In this document: piece by piece, positions 1-9,108 of the stretch | How the letters are laid out: the number at the start of each line of letters is the position of its first letter | Position numbering within the stretch: the first letter of the stretch is position 1 | Assembly (NCBI GenBank): GCA_003248315.1 | Contig: QKWM01000004.1 | Span: 3,903,001 to 3,967,000, forward strand | Direction: 5' to 3' | From: Streptomyces sp. SW4 | GTDB taxonomy: Bacteria; Actinomycetota; Actinomycetes; Streptomycetales; Streptomycetaceae | DNA: 64,000 nucleotides | The notes under the pieces: model-generated | Told to the model about the DNA's origin: nothing | The model's database searches: none | Seen by the model: only the letters and a program-made list of their open reading frames with translations | Made by a program: the position numbers and the translations under genes

Positions 1-1037
1 AGCACCGTCACCAGGCTCGCCGCCAGCACCAGGGCGACGGGCACCCGCATCCGGCTCGCCCGGAAGCACAGGCACACGGCGGCCAGACCGACCAGCCACA
101 CCATGTACTGCGGGCTGATCACCCTGCTGGTGGTCGTGAACATCAGCACCGCCACGAACGCCGCCTCGGCGGCCGTGTGCGCCTCGAAACGGGTGGCCGC
201 CAGCCGCCACAGCAGCAGCCCGCCGAACGCCATGCCGGTGAGGACCAGGGCGCCGGTGCTCACCACGTCCACGTACGGGCCGAGGAACTCGACCGAGCCG
301 TAGTTGAGGAGCACCTGCCCCTCCCAGCCGTACTGCCGGGCGACGTGGAAGACCAGCGCCCCCAGCGACTCCACCTCGGTGCCCCGGTCGCGCTGGAACG
401 TCAGGAACGCGAACGCCCCGGGCATCGCCAGCGCGAAGGCCCCGGCCACCACGGCCCCGGTGACCGCGGCGGCGGCCCAGGAGGCGCGGCTGCGGACGCC
501 GATCAGCACCAGCGCGGGCCACACCTTCAGCAGCGCGCCGAACGCCGCCAGCGCCCCGGCCAGCCGGGGGTGCCGGGCGGCGGCCAGCAGCGCGGCCACC
601 GCGACCGCGGTGACCATCACGTCGTAGCGGGCGTACACCGTGGGGCCGAGCAGCGGGACGCCCGCCACCCACACCCACGCCCCGGCCCGCGTCCGGCCGG
701 GCCGGGCGGCGCCGCGCAGCAGCATCAGCAGGACGGCCAGGTCGGCGACGCAGGCCAGGACGAAGAAGGCCGTCGTGTACTCGAGGAACGGCAGCAGACC
801 GGGGGAGAGGATCGCGAGGGCCGCGGCGGGCGGGTACTGCCAGGTGACGTCGTCCAGCGGAAACGTTCCGGTGCGCAGGACGCCGTACCAGCCCTGGTAG
901 ATCACGGACACGTCGCTGGTGACGTCCGGCCCCGGGAAGACGTACACCTTGAGCACGAACAGCAGCAGCATCAGCCTCGTCGCGGCCCAGGCCGCCGCCG
1001 GCCATGCCGGGGACCGCCCCGCGCCCGTCGTCTTCAC
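1..1037 (-). CDS. GT87-family membrane glycosyltransferase (partial, 3' end outside window)
   Basis: Read from a GTG at 1037 with GGGGAC just upstream; the frame stays open to base 1, so the C-terminus is missing. The visible 345 residues contain many hydrophobic helices, the first at about residues 17-34, and an early aromatic-rich loop with WQYPPAAA near residue 68, as in the GT87 (DUF2029) polyprenol-phosphate-sugar-dependent mannosyltransferases of actinobacteria. Such enzymes act from the outer membrane face in lipomannan-type glycan synthesis. The divergent neighbour is a PimB-like mannosyltransferase, which fits a shared glycolipid role. The family call rests on topology and motif impression, not on an alignment; the substrate is unknown. 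Confidence 0.75.
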   Translation of the reverse strand, partial: MKTTGAGRSPAWPAAAWAATRLMLLLFVLKVYVFPGPDVTSDVSVIYQGWYGVLRTGTFPLDDVTWQYPPAAALAILSPGLLPFLEYTTAFFVLACVADLAVLLMLLRGAARPGRTRAGAWVWVAGVPLLGPTVYARYDVMVTAVAVAALLAAARHPRLAGALAAFGALLKVWPALVLIGVRSRASWAAAAVTGAVVAGAFALAMPGAFAFLTFQRDRGTEVESLGALVFHVARQYGWEGQVLLNYGSVEFLGPYVDVVSTGALVLTGMAFGGLLLWRLAATRFEAHTAAEAAFVAVLMFTTTSRVISPQYMVWLVGLAAVCLCFRASRMRVPVALVLAASLVTV

Positions 1038-1091
1038 GTGGTCCCCTGCCCGCTCGCCTGCCGTTCGATGGGCCCATGATGTCCCGAACAG

Positions 1092-1110
1092 GTGTGTGTC
1101 TGCCACACAC
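1092..1110. promoter_or_regulatory. inverted repeat in divergent intergenic region
   Basis: GTGTGTG and CACACAC form perfect 7-bp arms around 5 nt, between the divergent starts at 1037 and 1158. The position suits an operator for either gene. No known regulator recognition sequence is obvious to me. Confidence 0.35.
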
Positions 1111-1143
1111 GCGGCCGGGAGCCGTGGTGAACGGGGGTTTCGG

Positions 1144-1157
1144 TAGGGTCGGCGGCG
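1144..1157 (+). promoter_or_regulatory. leaderless promoter of the pimB-like gene
   Basis: TAGGGT (1144-1149) fits the Streptomyces -10 consensus and ends 8 nt before the ATG at 1158. Transcription would start at or next to the ATG. No Shine-Dalgarno sequence is present and the -35 is weak. Confidence 0.45.
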
Positions 1158-2300
1158 ATGCACAAGACCCTGATCGTGACGAACGACTTCCCGCCCCGCC
1201 CCGGCGGCATCCAGGCCTTCCTGCACAACATGGCGCTGCGCCTGGACCCGGACCGGCTGGTCGTCTACGCCTCCACCTGGAAGCGCGGCCGGGAGGGCGC
1301 CGAGGCCACCGCCGCCTTCGACGCCGAGCAGCCCTTCACCGTCGTACGGGACCGTACGACCATGCTGCTGCCGACGCCGGCGGCGACCCGGCGGGCGGCC
1401 GGGCTGCTGCGGGAGCACGGGTGCACCTCCGTGTGGTTCGGGGCCGCGGCACCGCTCGGGCTGATGGCGCCGGCGCTGCGGAAGGCCGGGGCCCGGCGGC
1501 TGGTGGCCACCACCCACGGGCACGAGGCCGGCTGGGCCCAGCTGCCCGCCGCGCGGCAACTGCTGCGCCGCATCGGCGAGAACACGGACACGATCACCTA
1601 CCTCGGCGAGTACACGCGCTCCCGCATCGCGACCGCGCTGACGCCCGGGGCCGCCGCGCGGATGGCGCAGCTGCCGCCCGGCGTCGACGAGAAGACCTTC
1701 CACCCGGGCAGCGGCGGCGACGAGGTGCGGGCCCGGCTCGGCCTGACCGAGCGTCCGGTGGTGGTGTGCGTCTCCCGGCTGGTGCCCCGCAAGGGCCAGG
1801 ACACGCTGATCCGGGCCATGCCGCGGATCCTGGCCGCCGAGCCCGACACCGTGCTGCTGATCGTGGGCGGCGGCCCCTACGAGAAGGACCTGCGCCGCCT
1901 CGCCCGGGAGACCGGCGTCGCCGCCTCCGTCCGCTTCACCGGTTCCGTGCCCTGGTCCGAGCTGCCCGCCCACTACGGCGCCGGGGACGTCTTCGCGATG
2001 CCGTGCCGCACCCGGCGCGGCGGCCTGGACGTCGAGGGCCTCGGCATCGTCTACCTGGAGGCGTCCGCGACCGGCCTGCCCGTCGTCGCCGGCGACTCCG
2101 GCGGGGCGCCGGACGCCGTCCTTGACGGCGAGACCGGCTGGGTGGTGCGCGGCGGCTCCGTCGAGGAGAGCGCCGAGCGCATCGTCACCCTCCTCGGCGA
2201 CGAGCAGCTGCGCCGCCGCATGGGGGAGCGGGGCCGCGCCTGGATCGAGGAGAAGTGGCGCTGGGACCTGCTGGCGGACCGCCTGAAGACCCTCCTGTAG
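1158..2300 (+). CDS. pimB: GT4-family mannosyltransferase, PimB-like
   Basis: 380-aa GT-B fold glycosyltransferase. The N-terminus has the family pattern DFPPRPGGIQAF (residues 10-21), a basic VSRLVPRKGQD segment starts the C-terminal nucleotide-sugar domain near residue 210, and EGLGIVYLEASATGLPVV near 290-310 carries the E-x7-E motif of GT4 retaining enzymes. Closest recalled family is GDP-mannose-dependent phosphatidylinositol monomannoside alpha-1,6-mannosyltransferase, acting on the cytoplasmic membrane face. The fadD-like gene follows convergently, as beside mycobacterial Rv2188c. ATG 1158 is the only good start, with a -10 box directly upstream. Frame intact. The exact acceptor is inferred. 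Confidence 0.85.
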   Translation: MHKTLIVTNDFPPRPGGIQAFLHNMALRLDPDRLVVYASTWKRGREGAEATAAFDAEQPFTVVRDRTTMLLPTPAATRRAAGLLREHGCTSVWFGAAAPLGLMAPALRKAGARRLVATTHGHEAGWAQLPAARQLLRRIGENTDTITYLGEYTRSRIATALTPGAAARMAQLPPGVDEKTFHPGSGGDEVRARLGLTERPVVVCVSRLVPRKGQDTLIRAMPRILAAEPDTVLLIVGGGPYEKDLRRLARETGVAASVRFTGSVPWSELPAHYGAGDVFAMPCRTRRGGLDVEGLGIVYLEASATGLPVVAGDSGGAPDAVLDGETGWVVRGGSVEESAERIVTLLGDEQLRRRMGERGRAWIEEKWRWDLLADRLKTLL

Positions 2301-2669
2301 CAGCACCCGCCAGGGGCGCGGGGAACGGCGCGAGGAACCACGACGATCCCGCACGTGCCCCCGGCGAGGAAGGGGCACCCGCTAGGGGCGCGGGAACGGC
2401 GCGAGGAACCACGACGATCCCGCACGTGCCCCCGGCGAGGAAGGGGCACCCGCCAGGGGGCGCGGGAACGGCGCGAACAACCACGACGACCCCGCACCCG
2501 CCCCGGCGAGGAAGGGGCACCCGCCAGGGGGCGCGGGAACGGCGCGAGCAACCACAACGACCCCGCACCCGCCCACGGCGAGGAAGGGGCACCCGCCAAG
2601 GGGCGCGGGGAACGGCGCGAGCAACCACGACGATCCCGCACCCGCCCACGGCGAGGAAGGGGCACCCCG
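2301..2669. repeat. five tandem copies of a 71-73 bp hairpin-bearing unit
   Basis: Head-to-tail units at 2301-2372, 2373-2443, 2444-2514, 2515-2586 and 2587-2659, plus a 10-bp remnant. Each holds the core AGGGGCGCGGGGAACGGCGCG-like block, a CCACGACGATCCCGCAC block and GGCGAGGAAGGGGCACCCG. Units 1 and 2 contain GTGCCCC...GGGGCAC, a 7-bp hairpin; later units have changed one arm. The array fills the whole gap between the convergent pimB-like and fadD-like genes, so it may act as terminators for both. A diverged single copy lies at 9109-9172. Confidence 0.9.
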
Positions 2670-2688
2670 GAAGGCGCCCCCGCCCCCC

Positions 2689-4485
2689 TCACTTCGCGTA
2701 GATCGCCTCGATCTCGTCCGCGTAGTCCTTCGCCACGACGTTCCGCTTCAGCTTCAGCGACGGCGTCAGATGCCCCGACTCCTCCGTGAACTGCGCCGAC
2801 AGGATGCGGAACTTGCGGACCGACTCCGCCTTGGACACCGCCGCGTTGCCGTCGTCGACCGCCGACTGGATCGCGGCGAGCAGGTCGGGGTCCTCCCGCA
2901 GGGACGCGGCCGTGGAACCGGCCGGCTTGCCGTGCTCGGCGCACCAGCGCCCGAGGAACTCCTCGTCGATCGTGACCAGCGCGCCCACGAACGGCCGCCC
3001 GTCGCCGACCACCATGCACTCCGCGACCAGCGCGTGCGCCCGGATGCGGTCCTCGATGACCGCCGGGGCGACGTTCTTGCCGCCCGCGGTGACCAGGATC
3101 TCCTTCTTGCGGCCGGTGATCCGCAGATAACCGTCCTCGTCCAGGGTGCCGATGTCCCCGGTGTGGAACCAGCCGTCGGCCAGCGCCTCCGCGGTCGCCC
3201 CGGGGTTGTTCCAGTACTCCTTGAACAGGTGCTCGCCGTGCAGCAGCACCTCGCCGTCGTCGGCGATCCGCACCACCGAGCCCGGCAGCGGCTGCCCGAC
3301 CGTGCCGATCTTCTGCCGGTCCCACGGGTTGAACGCCGTCGCGGCACAGGACTCGGTCAGGCCGTAGCCCTCCAGGACCGTGAAGCCGATGCCGCGGAAG
3401 AAGTGGCCGAGCCGCTCGCCGAGCGGGGCACCGCCGGAGATCGCGTACTCGCCCCGGCCGCCCAGGACCGCGCGCAGCTTGCTGTAGACCAGCTTGTCGA
3501 AGACCTTGTGCTTGATCCGCAGCCCGACGGAGGGGCCCGACGGCGCGTCCAGCGCCTTGCTGTAGGCGATCGCCGTGTCCGCCGCCTTGTCGAAGATCCT
3601 GCCCTTGCCGTCCGCCTGGGCCTTGGCGCGGGCGGAGTTGTAGACCTTCTCGAAGACCCGCGGGACGCCGAGGATCAGCGTCGGCCGGAAGGACGCCAGT
3701 TCGTCGGTGAGGTTCTTGATGTCCGGGACCATGCCGAGTTTGATCGGCGCCACCATCGGCGCGATCTGCACCATGCGCCCGAAGACGTGCGCGAGGGGCA
3801 GGAAGAGCAGCACGCTGCACTCGCCCGTGCGGAACAGCGGACGCAGCCGTTCGACCACGTTGCCGCACTCCGCGAAGAAGCTGCGGTGGGTGAGCACGCA
3901 GCCCTTGGGCCGGCCGGTGGTTCCGGAGGTGTAGACGATGGTCGCCGGGTCGTCGGCCTTGGCGATCGAGCTGCGCTCCTCCACCGCCGCGTCCGTGACG
4001 TCCGCGCCGAGCCGCCCAAGCTCGGCGACCGCCCCGGCGTCGATCTGCCACACGTGCTTGAGCGCGGGCAGCTGCTCGCGCACCGACTCGACGGCGGCGG
4101 CGTGCCCGGCCGACTCCACGACGCACGCCGTGGCGCCGGAGTCGCTGAGGATCCACTGCACCTGCTCGGCCGAGCTGGTCTCGTACACCGGCACGGTGAC
4201 GGCGCCCGCGCACCAGATCGCGAAGTCCAGCAGCGTCCACTCGTAGCGGGTACGGGACATCAGGCCCACCCGGTCGCCCGGCTGCACGCCGGAGGCGATC
4301 AGGCCCTTGGCGGCGGCGTGCACCTCGGCGAGGAAGTCCCGGGCGGTCACGTCCTGCCAGGCACCACCGGTCTTGCGGGCGATCACGGCGACGTCCGGAT
4401 GCTGCGCGGCGTTTCTGCGGACGATGTCGGTCAGATTCCCGTCCGCAGGGACCTCGTACAAAGCCGGAAGGCTGAACTCGCGCAA
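2689..4485 (-). CDS. long-chain acyl-CoA synthetase, FadD15-like
   Basis: 598-aa AMP-forming ligase, full length for the family. The P-loop TIVYTSGTTGRPKG lies near residues 184-197; GYGLTES (about 378) and TGDIGTLDEDGYLRITGRKKE (about 455-475) are the adenylate and hinge motifs. It activates fatty acids as acyl-AMP and then acyl-CoA in the cytoplasm or at the membrane. The start is TTG at 4485, chosen because AGGAG sits 8-12 nt upstream; the nearby ATG belongs to another frame. It converges on the pimB-like gene across the tandem repeat, a pairing that resembles mycobacterial fadD15 and Rv2188c. Frame intact. Chain-length preference cannot be read. Confidence 0.9.
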   Translation of the reverse strand: MREFSLPALYEVPADGNLTDIVRRNAAQHPDVAVIARKTGGAWQDVTARDFLAEVHAAAKGLIASGVQPGDRVGLMSRTRYEWTLLDFAIWCAGAVTVPVYETSSAEQVQWILSDSGATACVVESAGHAAAVESVREQLPALKHVWQIDAGAVAELGRLGADVTDAAVEERSSIAKADDPATIVYTSGTTGRPKGCVLTHRSFFAECGNVVERLRPLFRTGECSVLLFLPLAHVFGRMVQIAPMVAPIKLGMVPDIKNLTDELASFRPTLILGVPRVFEKVYNSARAKAQADGKGRIFDKAADTAIAYSKALDAPSGPSVGLRIKHKVFDKLVYSKLRAVLGGRGEYAISGGAPLGERLGHFFRGIGFTVLEGYGLTESCAATAFNPWDRQKIGTVGQPLPGSVVRIADDGEVLLHGEHLFKEYWNNPGATAEALADGWFHTGDIGTLDEDGYLRITGRKKEILVTAGGKNVAPAVIEDRIRAHALVAECMVVGDGRPFVGALVTIDEEFLGRWCAEHGKPAGSTAASLREDPDLLAAIQSAVDDGNAAVSKAESVRKFRILSAQFTEESGHLTPSLKLKRNVVAKDYADEIEAIYAK

Positions 4486-4558
4486 GACTGCTGCTCCTCA
4501 TAGGGCGCCGGCGCCACGACGTTGTGTGATGCGACGGTGCGGTCCAAGGCTCGGGCAA

Positions 4559-4592
4559 GTGCTCGGATCTCAGCTGTTGAAAACCTGAGCAC
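4559..4592. promoter_or_regulatory. inverted repeat upstream of fadD-like gene
   Basis: GTGCTC and GAGCAC form 6-bp arms about 70 bp upstream of the TTG start at 4485. The rest of 4486-4766 shows no coding signal. A role as operator is only a possibility. Confidence 0.25.
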
Positions 4593-4766
4593 GTCTGGAC
4601 TGCCCGGACGTTACCCGCCGGTATGGCGTCTCCGACAGGGGGTCCCGGCGAGATGTTCGCTGCGTCACACGCCGGTGTTTCCTTCGCGCAGAGTAGTCGA
4701 CCCGTCAACCGACCAGCCAGTAACCGCAGGTCGGACCGCCACTGTTCACAAGGGCCCCGCTCTTCC

Positions 4767-4780
4767 TACCCTTGATCGTC
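4767..4780 (+). promoter_or_regulatory. leaderless promoter of the metallophosphoesterase gene
   Basis: TACCCT (4767-4772) ends 8 nt before the ATG at 4781, and a TGTTCA-like -35 sits about 18 bp further upstream. There is no ribosome binding site. Confidence 0.4.
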
Positions 4781-5577
4781 ATGACACCCGTACCGGCCGG
4801 AAACCCGACGACCCGCGTCCACGTCGTCAGCGACGTGCACGGCAACGCCCGTGACCTCGCACGGGCGGGCGAGGGCGCCGACGCCCTGGTCTGCCTCGGG
4901 GACCTCGTCCTCTTCCTCGACTACGCCGACCACTCCCGCGGCATCTTCCCCGACCTGTTCGGCACCGAGAACGCCCACCGCATCGTGGAGCTGCGCACCG
5001 CGCGGCGCTTCGCCGAGGCCCGGGAGTTCGGGGCCCGGCTGTGGGCCGGCGTCGACGGGGACCGGAGCGCGGTGATCGAGCAGGCGGTGCGCAAGCAGTA
5101 CGCCGAACTGTTCGCCGCGTTCCCCACCCCGACGTACGCCACCTACGGCAACGTCGACATGCCGCCCCTGTGGCCGGAGTACGCGGGCCCGGGCACGACC
5201 GTGCTCGACGGCGAGCGCGTGGAGATCGGCGGCCGGGTCTTCGGCTTCGTCGGCGGCGGCCTGCGCACCCCGATGCGCACGCCGTACGAGATCAGCGACG
5301 AGGAGTACGCCGCCAAGATCGAGGCGGTCGGCGAGGTCGACGTGCTCTGCACGCACATCCCCCGGAGGTCCCGGAACTGGTCTACGACACGGTGGCCCGG
5401 CGCTTCGAGCGGGGCAGCCGGGCGCTGCTGGAGGCCATCCGCCGCACCCGTCCCCGGTACTCGCTCTTCGGGCACGTGCACCAGCCGCTGGCGCGGCGGA
5501 TGCGGATCGGGGCCACCGAGTGCGTGAACGTGGGGCACTTCGCCTCCACGGGGAAGCCGTGGGTCATGGAGTGGTGA
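4781..5577 (+). CDS. calcineurin-like metallophosphoesterase (one -1 frameshift)
   Basis: Reconstructed length 265 aa. Metal-binding motifs in order: SDVHGN (residue 15-20), GDLV (about 38), YGNVD (a GNHD variant, about 125), CTHIPP (about 195) and GHVH near the C-terminus (about 235). These define a dinuclear-metal phosphoesterase; the substrate is not evident. The frame breaks in the C run at 5359-5363, where one missing C would restore THIPPEVPELVYDTVARRFERG and run to the stop at 5577. I chose ATG 4781 because of the -10 box directly upstream; a TTG three codons earlier is possible. It stands alone between the fadD-like gene and the SRPBCC gene. Confidence 0.8.
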
Positions 5578-5723
5578 GCGTCCCGGCGCCCCCGCGGCGC
5601 GCCGGGGCCGGAAGCCGCGCAGGTGGGGGTGACGGCGGCCGCCGCCGTGCGCGGTAGCCTTCACGCTGCACCCACGTGCGTACGCAACCTCTCAACCGGC
5701 CCGCATCTGGAGGAGCCACGGCG

Positions 5724-6164
5724 ATGGCGGAACACACCAGCTCGAGCATCACGATCGAGGCGCCACCGGCCGACGTCATGGGGGTGATCGCCGACTTCGC
5801 CCGCTACCCGGACTGGACCGGCGAGGTGAAGGAGGCCGAGGTGCTCGCGACCGACGCCCAGGGCCGCGCCGAACAGGTCCGGCTGGTCATGGACGCCGGG
5901 GCGATCAAGGACGACCAGACGCTCGCCTACACCTGGAACGGCGAGCACGAGGTGTCCTGGACGCTGGTGAAGTCCCAGATGCTGCGCGCCCTGGACGGCA
6001 CGTACCTCCTCAGGCCGTCGGGCTCCGGCACCGAGGTCACCTACCGGCTCACCGTCGACGTCAAGATCCCGATGCTCGGCATGATCAAGCGCAAGGCCGA
6101 GAAGGTCATCATCGACCGGGCGCTGGCGGGACTGAAGAAGCGCGTGGAGTCGGGCGCGCGGTAG
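5724..6164 (+). CDS. SRPBCC (START-like) family protein
   Basis: 146-aa single-domain protein with the helix-grip pattern: N-terminal EHTSSSITIEAPPADVMGVIADFARYPDWTGEV, a beta-rich middle and a long basic C-terminal helix IKRKAEKVIIDRALAGLKKRVE. The fold binds hydrophobic ligands. GGAGGAG lies 8 nt before ATG 5724, so I prefer it to the in-frame upstream starts. Position between the fadD/pimB genes and an ArsA-like ATPase recalls mycobacterial Rv2185c beside Rv2184c. Frame intact. No catalytic residues are recognisable, so ligand carriage or sensing is only inferred. Confidence 0.8.
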   Translation: MAEHTSSSITIEAPPADVMGVIADFARYPDWTGEVKEAEVLATDAQGRAEQVRLVMDAGAIKDDQTLAYTWNGEHEVSWTLVKSQMLRALDGTYLLRPSGSGTEVTYRLTVDVKIPMLGMIKRKAEKVIIDRALAGLKKRVESGAR

Positions 6165-6268
6165 CCCGCCCGACGGCGGCCGGCCGGCCCGGGGCCGCAC
6201 GCCCCGACGGCCGCCGCCCCCGCGTACCCCGCGTTTCACCGCCGCGCGCGAAGGTACCGTTCAGCCTC

Positions 6269-7448
6269 ATGCGCACCATCCTGATCACGGGCCCCGGCGG
6301 CAGCGGCCGCTCCACCGTCGCCGCCGCCACCGCGCTCGCCGCCGCCCGTGCGGGCACCCGCACCCTGCTCCTCGGCGCCGACCACGACGACACCCTGGGC
6401 GCCGCCCTCGGCACCGCCACCGGCCCGGCCCCGGTCCGCGTCGAGGAACGCCTCACCGTCCGCCGCCCCGACCCGGCCCAGGGCTTCCGCGACGGCCTCG
6501 CCGCCCTCCAGGACCGCGCCGCCACCGCCCTCGACCTCCTCGGCGCCACCCGCCTCGACCCGGAGGAACTGACCCCGCTGCCCGGCGCCGGGGAACTGGC
6601 CCTGCTGCGCGCCCTGCGCGACGCCGCCCTCGCCGAGGGCGACGGACTCCACGACCTCGTCGTCGTCGACCTCCCGGCCGCCCCGCGCGCCCTCGCCCTG
6701 CTCGCCCTGCCCGAGGAGCTGCGCCGCTACCTGCGCCGCCTGCTCCCGCCGGAACGGCAGGCCGCCCGCGCGCTGCGCCCCGTCCTCGGCCGGCTCGCCG
6801 GTGTGCCCATGCCCGCCGAGTCGCTGTACGAGGCCGCCGCCCGCTGGACCTGGAACTGGCCGCCGCCGAGGCCGTCCTCGCCGACCGGGGCACCACCGTC
6901 CGGCTCGTCGCCGAACCGGGCCCGGTCGGCGCGGACGCCGTGCGCACCGCCGCCCTCGGCCTGGCCCTGCGCGGCCTGCGCACGGACCTGCTCGTCGCCA
7001 ACCGGGTACTGCCGAGGACGCCCCCGCCGACAGCTGGCTGGCCGGGCCCGTCGCCCAGCAGCGCAAGACCCTGGAGGAGTGGCGGGAGTCGTACGACGTC
7101 CATCCCCTCGCCCACCTCGGACGGGACCCGCGGGGCACGGACGACCTGGCGGCCCTCGCCGCGCCCGGCGCCGGCCCGGACCCGTCCCCGGCCGGGTGGC
7201 CCGTCACCGACCGGCTCGCCGACGACGGCGTGCTGGTGTGGCACATCCCGCTGCCCGGCGCCGTGCGCGAGGAACTGGACCTCGTCCGGCGCGGTGACGA
7301 ACTCGCCGTCGCCGCCGGGCCCTTCCGCCGGATCGTGCCGCTGCCGTCCGCGCTGCGCCGCTGCACCGTCGAGGGCGCCGCCCTGCGCGACGGCGAGCTG
7401 CGCGTCCGCTTCGCCCCCGATCCCCGGCTGTGGCCCCGGAGCCGGTGA
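6269..7448 (+). CDS. ArsA-like ATPase with altered P-loop (two -1 frameshifts)
   Basis: Reconstructed 393 aa. It begins MRTILITGPGGSGRST: the position and glycines match the deviant Walker A of ArsA/Get3 proteins (GKGGVGKT), but both lysines are replaced (P and R). DLVVVDLPAAPRALALLALPEE near residues 130-150 corresponds to the switch II region. The C-terminus FPPR-like FRRIVPLPSALRRCTVEGAALRDGELRVRF resembles the ArsA-family lid and HSP20-like end. Frame breaks are at about 6844 and 7014, each repaired by one base. It lies between the SRPBCC gene and the gene before glkA. Nucleotide hydrolysis is doubtful without the lysines; arsenite transport is not implied. Confidence 0.75.
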
Positions 7449-7505
7449 ATCCGTTACCTCCGTTCGGGTAACGTCGTAGGGACGAGCCGTAGTCAGGAGT
7501 CCGTC

Positions 7506-8061
7506 ATGAGCGAAGAGCTCCCCCGTCCGACGCCGCCCGCGACGCCGCCGAGGACCGGGCCGGCGCGGCAGCCCCGTCGGACACCGGCGAGCAGGTGCGG
7601 GCGAGCGACGCCGACGCCGACGCCTGGGCGACCGCGTGCGCCGAGGACCTGGAGGCCGAGAAGGCCCGCCGCCGCGCGCAGTACGGACCGCCCCGGGGTC
7701 GGCCGCCGAGGAGCTGCGCAAGCTCGTCGACACCGTCGCCGAGAAGCTCTCCGGTCTCCAGTCCCCGCTGTTCGGCGCGGTCGCCGGCCCCGCCGCCCAG
7801 CAGGTCGTCCGGCAGGTCGTCCAGCAGGCGAAGGCCGCCGTCGAACCGGTCATCGAGCGCAACCCCGACGTCTTCGACCACCTCGCGGCGGCCGGGAACG
7901 AACTGCTCGCCGCCTACCGCTCCGCCGTGCAGCACCAGGAGCGGCGCTGGACCACGGGCACCGCCGGCGAGGCCGGTCCCCGCGACCCGCGCGACCTGGA
8001 CGGACGCCGCGACGACGGCGACGAGGGCACCGGTCCCGGCCAGCGCATCGACGTGGACTGA
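7506..8061 (+). CDS. conserved actinobacterial protein upstream of glkA, DUF5304-like (two -1 frameshifts)
   Basis: Reconstructed 185 aa: an acidic, Ala/Asp-rich N-terminal third (residues 1-55) followed by an amphipathic helical region AAEELRKLVDTVAEKLSGLQ...VVRQVVQQAKAAVEPVIERNPDVFDHLAAAGNELLAAYRSAVQ (about 65-150). No membrane segment. AGGAG is 8 nt before ATG 7506. Breaks lie near 7526 and 7694. In S. coelicolor the corresponding gene (SCO2127 as I recall) has been reported to stimulate glkA and to interact with BldKB; here too it sits 67 bp upstream of glkA on the same strand. Molecular function unknown. Confidence 0.75.
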
Positions 8062-8128
8062 CGGCCCCTCGCGGCAGGGCCTCGGGTACGGTTGGCCGTA
8101 GCGGGGCTCGACCGAAACTGAGGGATTC

Positions 8129-9082
8129 ATGGGACTCACCATCGGCGTCGACATCGGCGGCACGAAGATCGCGGCCGGCGTGGTCGACGAGGAAGGCAAC
8201 ATCCTCTCGACCCACAAGGTGCCGACCCCGGGCACGCCCGAGGGCATCGTGGACGCCATCGCCTCCGCGGTGGAGGGCGCACGCGCGGGCCACGAGATCG
8301 TCGGCGTCGGCATCGGCGCCGCCGGCTACGTCGACCGCCAGCGTTCGACGGTCTACTTCGCGCCGAACATCGACTGGCGCCAGGAGCCGCTGAAGGCGAA
8401 GGTCGAGGCCCGCGTCGGCCTCCCGGTCGTCGTGGAGAACGACGCCAACGCCGCCGCCTGGGGCGAGTACAAGTTCGGCGGCGGCAAGGGCCACCGCAAC
8501 GTCATCTGCATCACCCTCGGCACCGGCCTCGGCGGCGGCATCATCATCGGCAACAAGCTGCGCCGCGGCCACTTCGGCGTCGCCGCCGAGTTCGGCCACA
8601 TCCGCATGGTTCCCGACGGCCTGCTGTGCGGCTGCGGCTCGCAGGGCTGCTGGGAGCAGTACGCCTCCGGCCGCGCCCTCGTGCGGTACGCGAAGCAGCG
8701 CGCCAACGCCACCCCCGACCAGGCCGAGATCCTCCTCGGCCTCGGTGACGGCACCCCCGACGGCATCGAGGGCAAGCACATCTCCGTGGCCGCCCGGCAG
8801 GGCTGCCCGGTCGCCGTCGACTCCTACCGCGAGCTGGCCCGCTGGGTCGGCGCGGGCCTGGCCGACCTGGCCTCCCTCTTCGACCCGTCCGCCTTCATCG
8901 TCGGCGGCGGCCTGTCCGACGAGGGCGAACTGGTCCTGGGCCCGATCCGCAAGTCCTACAAGCGCTGGCTCGTCGGCGGCAACTGGCGCCCGGTCGCCGA
9001 GGTCCGCGCCGCCGAACTGGGCAACAAGGCCGGCCTCGTGGGCGCCGCCGACCTGGCGAGGGAACCCGACCCGATCATGTGA
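8129..9082 (+). CDS. glkA: ROK-family ATP-dependent glucokinase
   Basis: 317-aa cytoplasmic kinase converting glucose to glucose-6-phosphate. DIGGTK at residues 8-13 is the phosphate-binding loop; NDANAAAWGEYKFGGGKGHRNVICITLGTGLGGG (about 106-140) holds the sugar-binding and adenosine region; CGCGSQGCWEQYASG (about 169-183) is the ROK zinc motif C-x-C-G-x2-G-C-x-E. GAGGGA lies 6 nt before the ATG. In Streptomyces glkA is central to carbon catabolite repression. Frame intact, followed by a repeat-bearing gap, with the SCO2127-like gene just upstream. Confidence 0.96.
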   Translation: MGLTIGVDIGGTKIAAGVVDEEGNILSTHKVPTPGTPEGIVDAIASAVEGARAGHEIVGVGIGAAGYVDRQRSTVYFAPNIDWRQEPLKAKVEARVGLPVVVENDANAAAWGEYKFGGGKGHRNVICITLGTGLGGGIIIGNKLRRGHFGVAAEFGHIRMVPDGLLCGCGSQGCWEQYASGRALVRYAKQRANATPDQAEILLGLGDGTPDGIEGKHISVAARQGCPVAVDSYRELARWVGAGLADLASLFDPSAFIVGGGLSDEGELVLGPIRKSYKRWLVGGNWRPVAEVRAAELGNKAGLVGAADLAREPDPIM

Positions 9083-9108
9083 CGCCCGCCTGACGAGCGA
9101 CGGCACCC

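Noticed and set aside
2301..2669. CRISPR array
   Set aside because: The units are directly abutting and nearly identical over their whole length, without unique spacers, and no cas genes are present.
2051..4708. A very long minus-strand open frame (885 codons) across the fadD-like gene
   Set aside because: It is a shadow frame of high-G+C DNA: Arg/Gly/Ala-rich without motifs, while the other frame gives a complete acyl-CoA synthetase.
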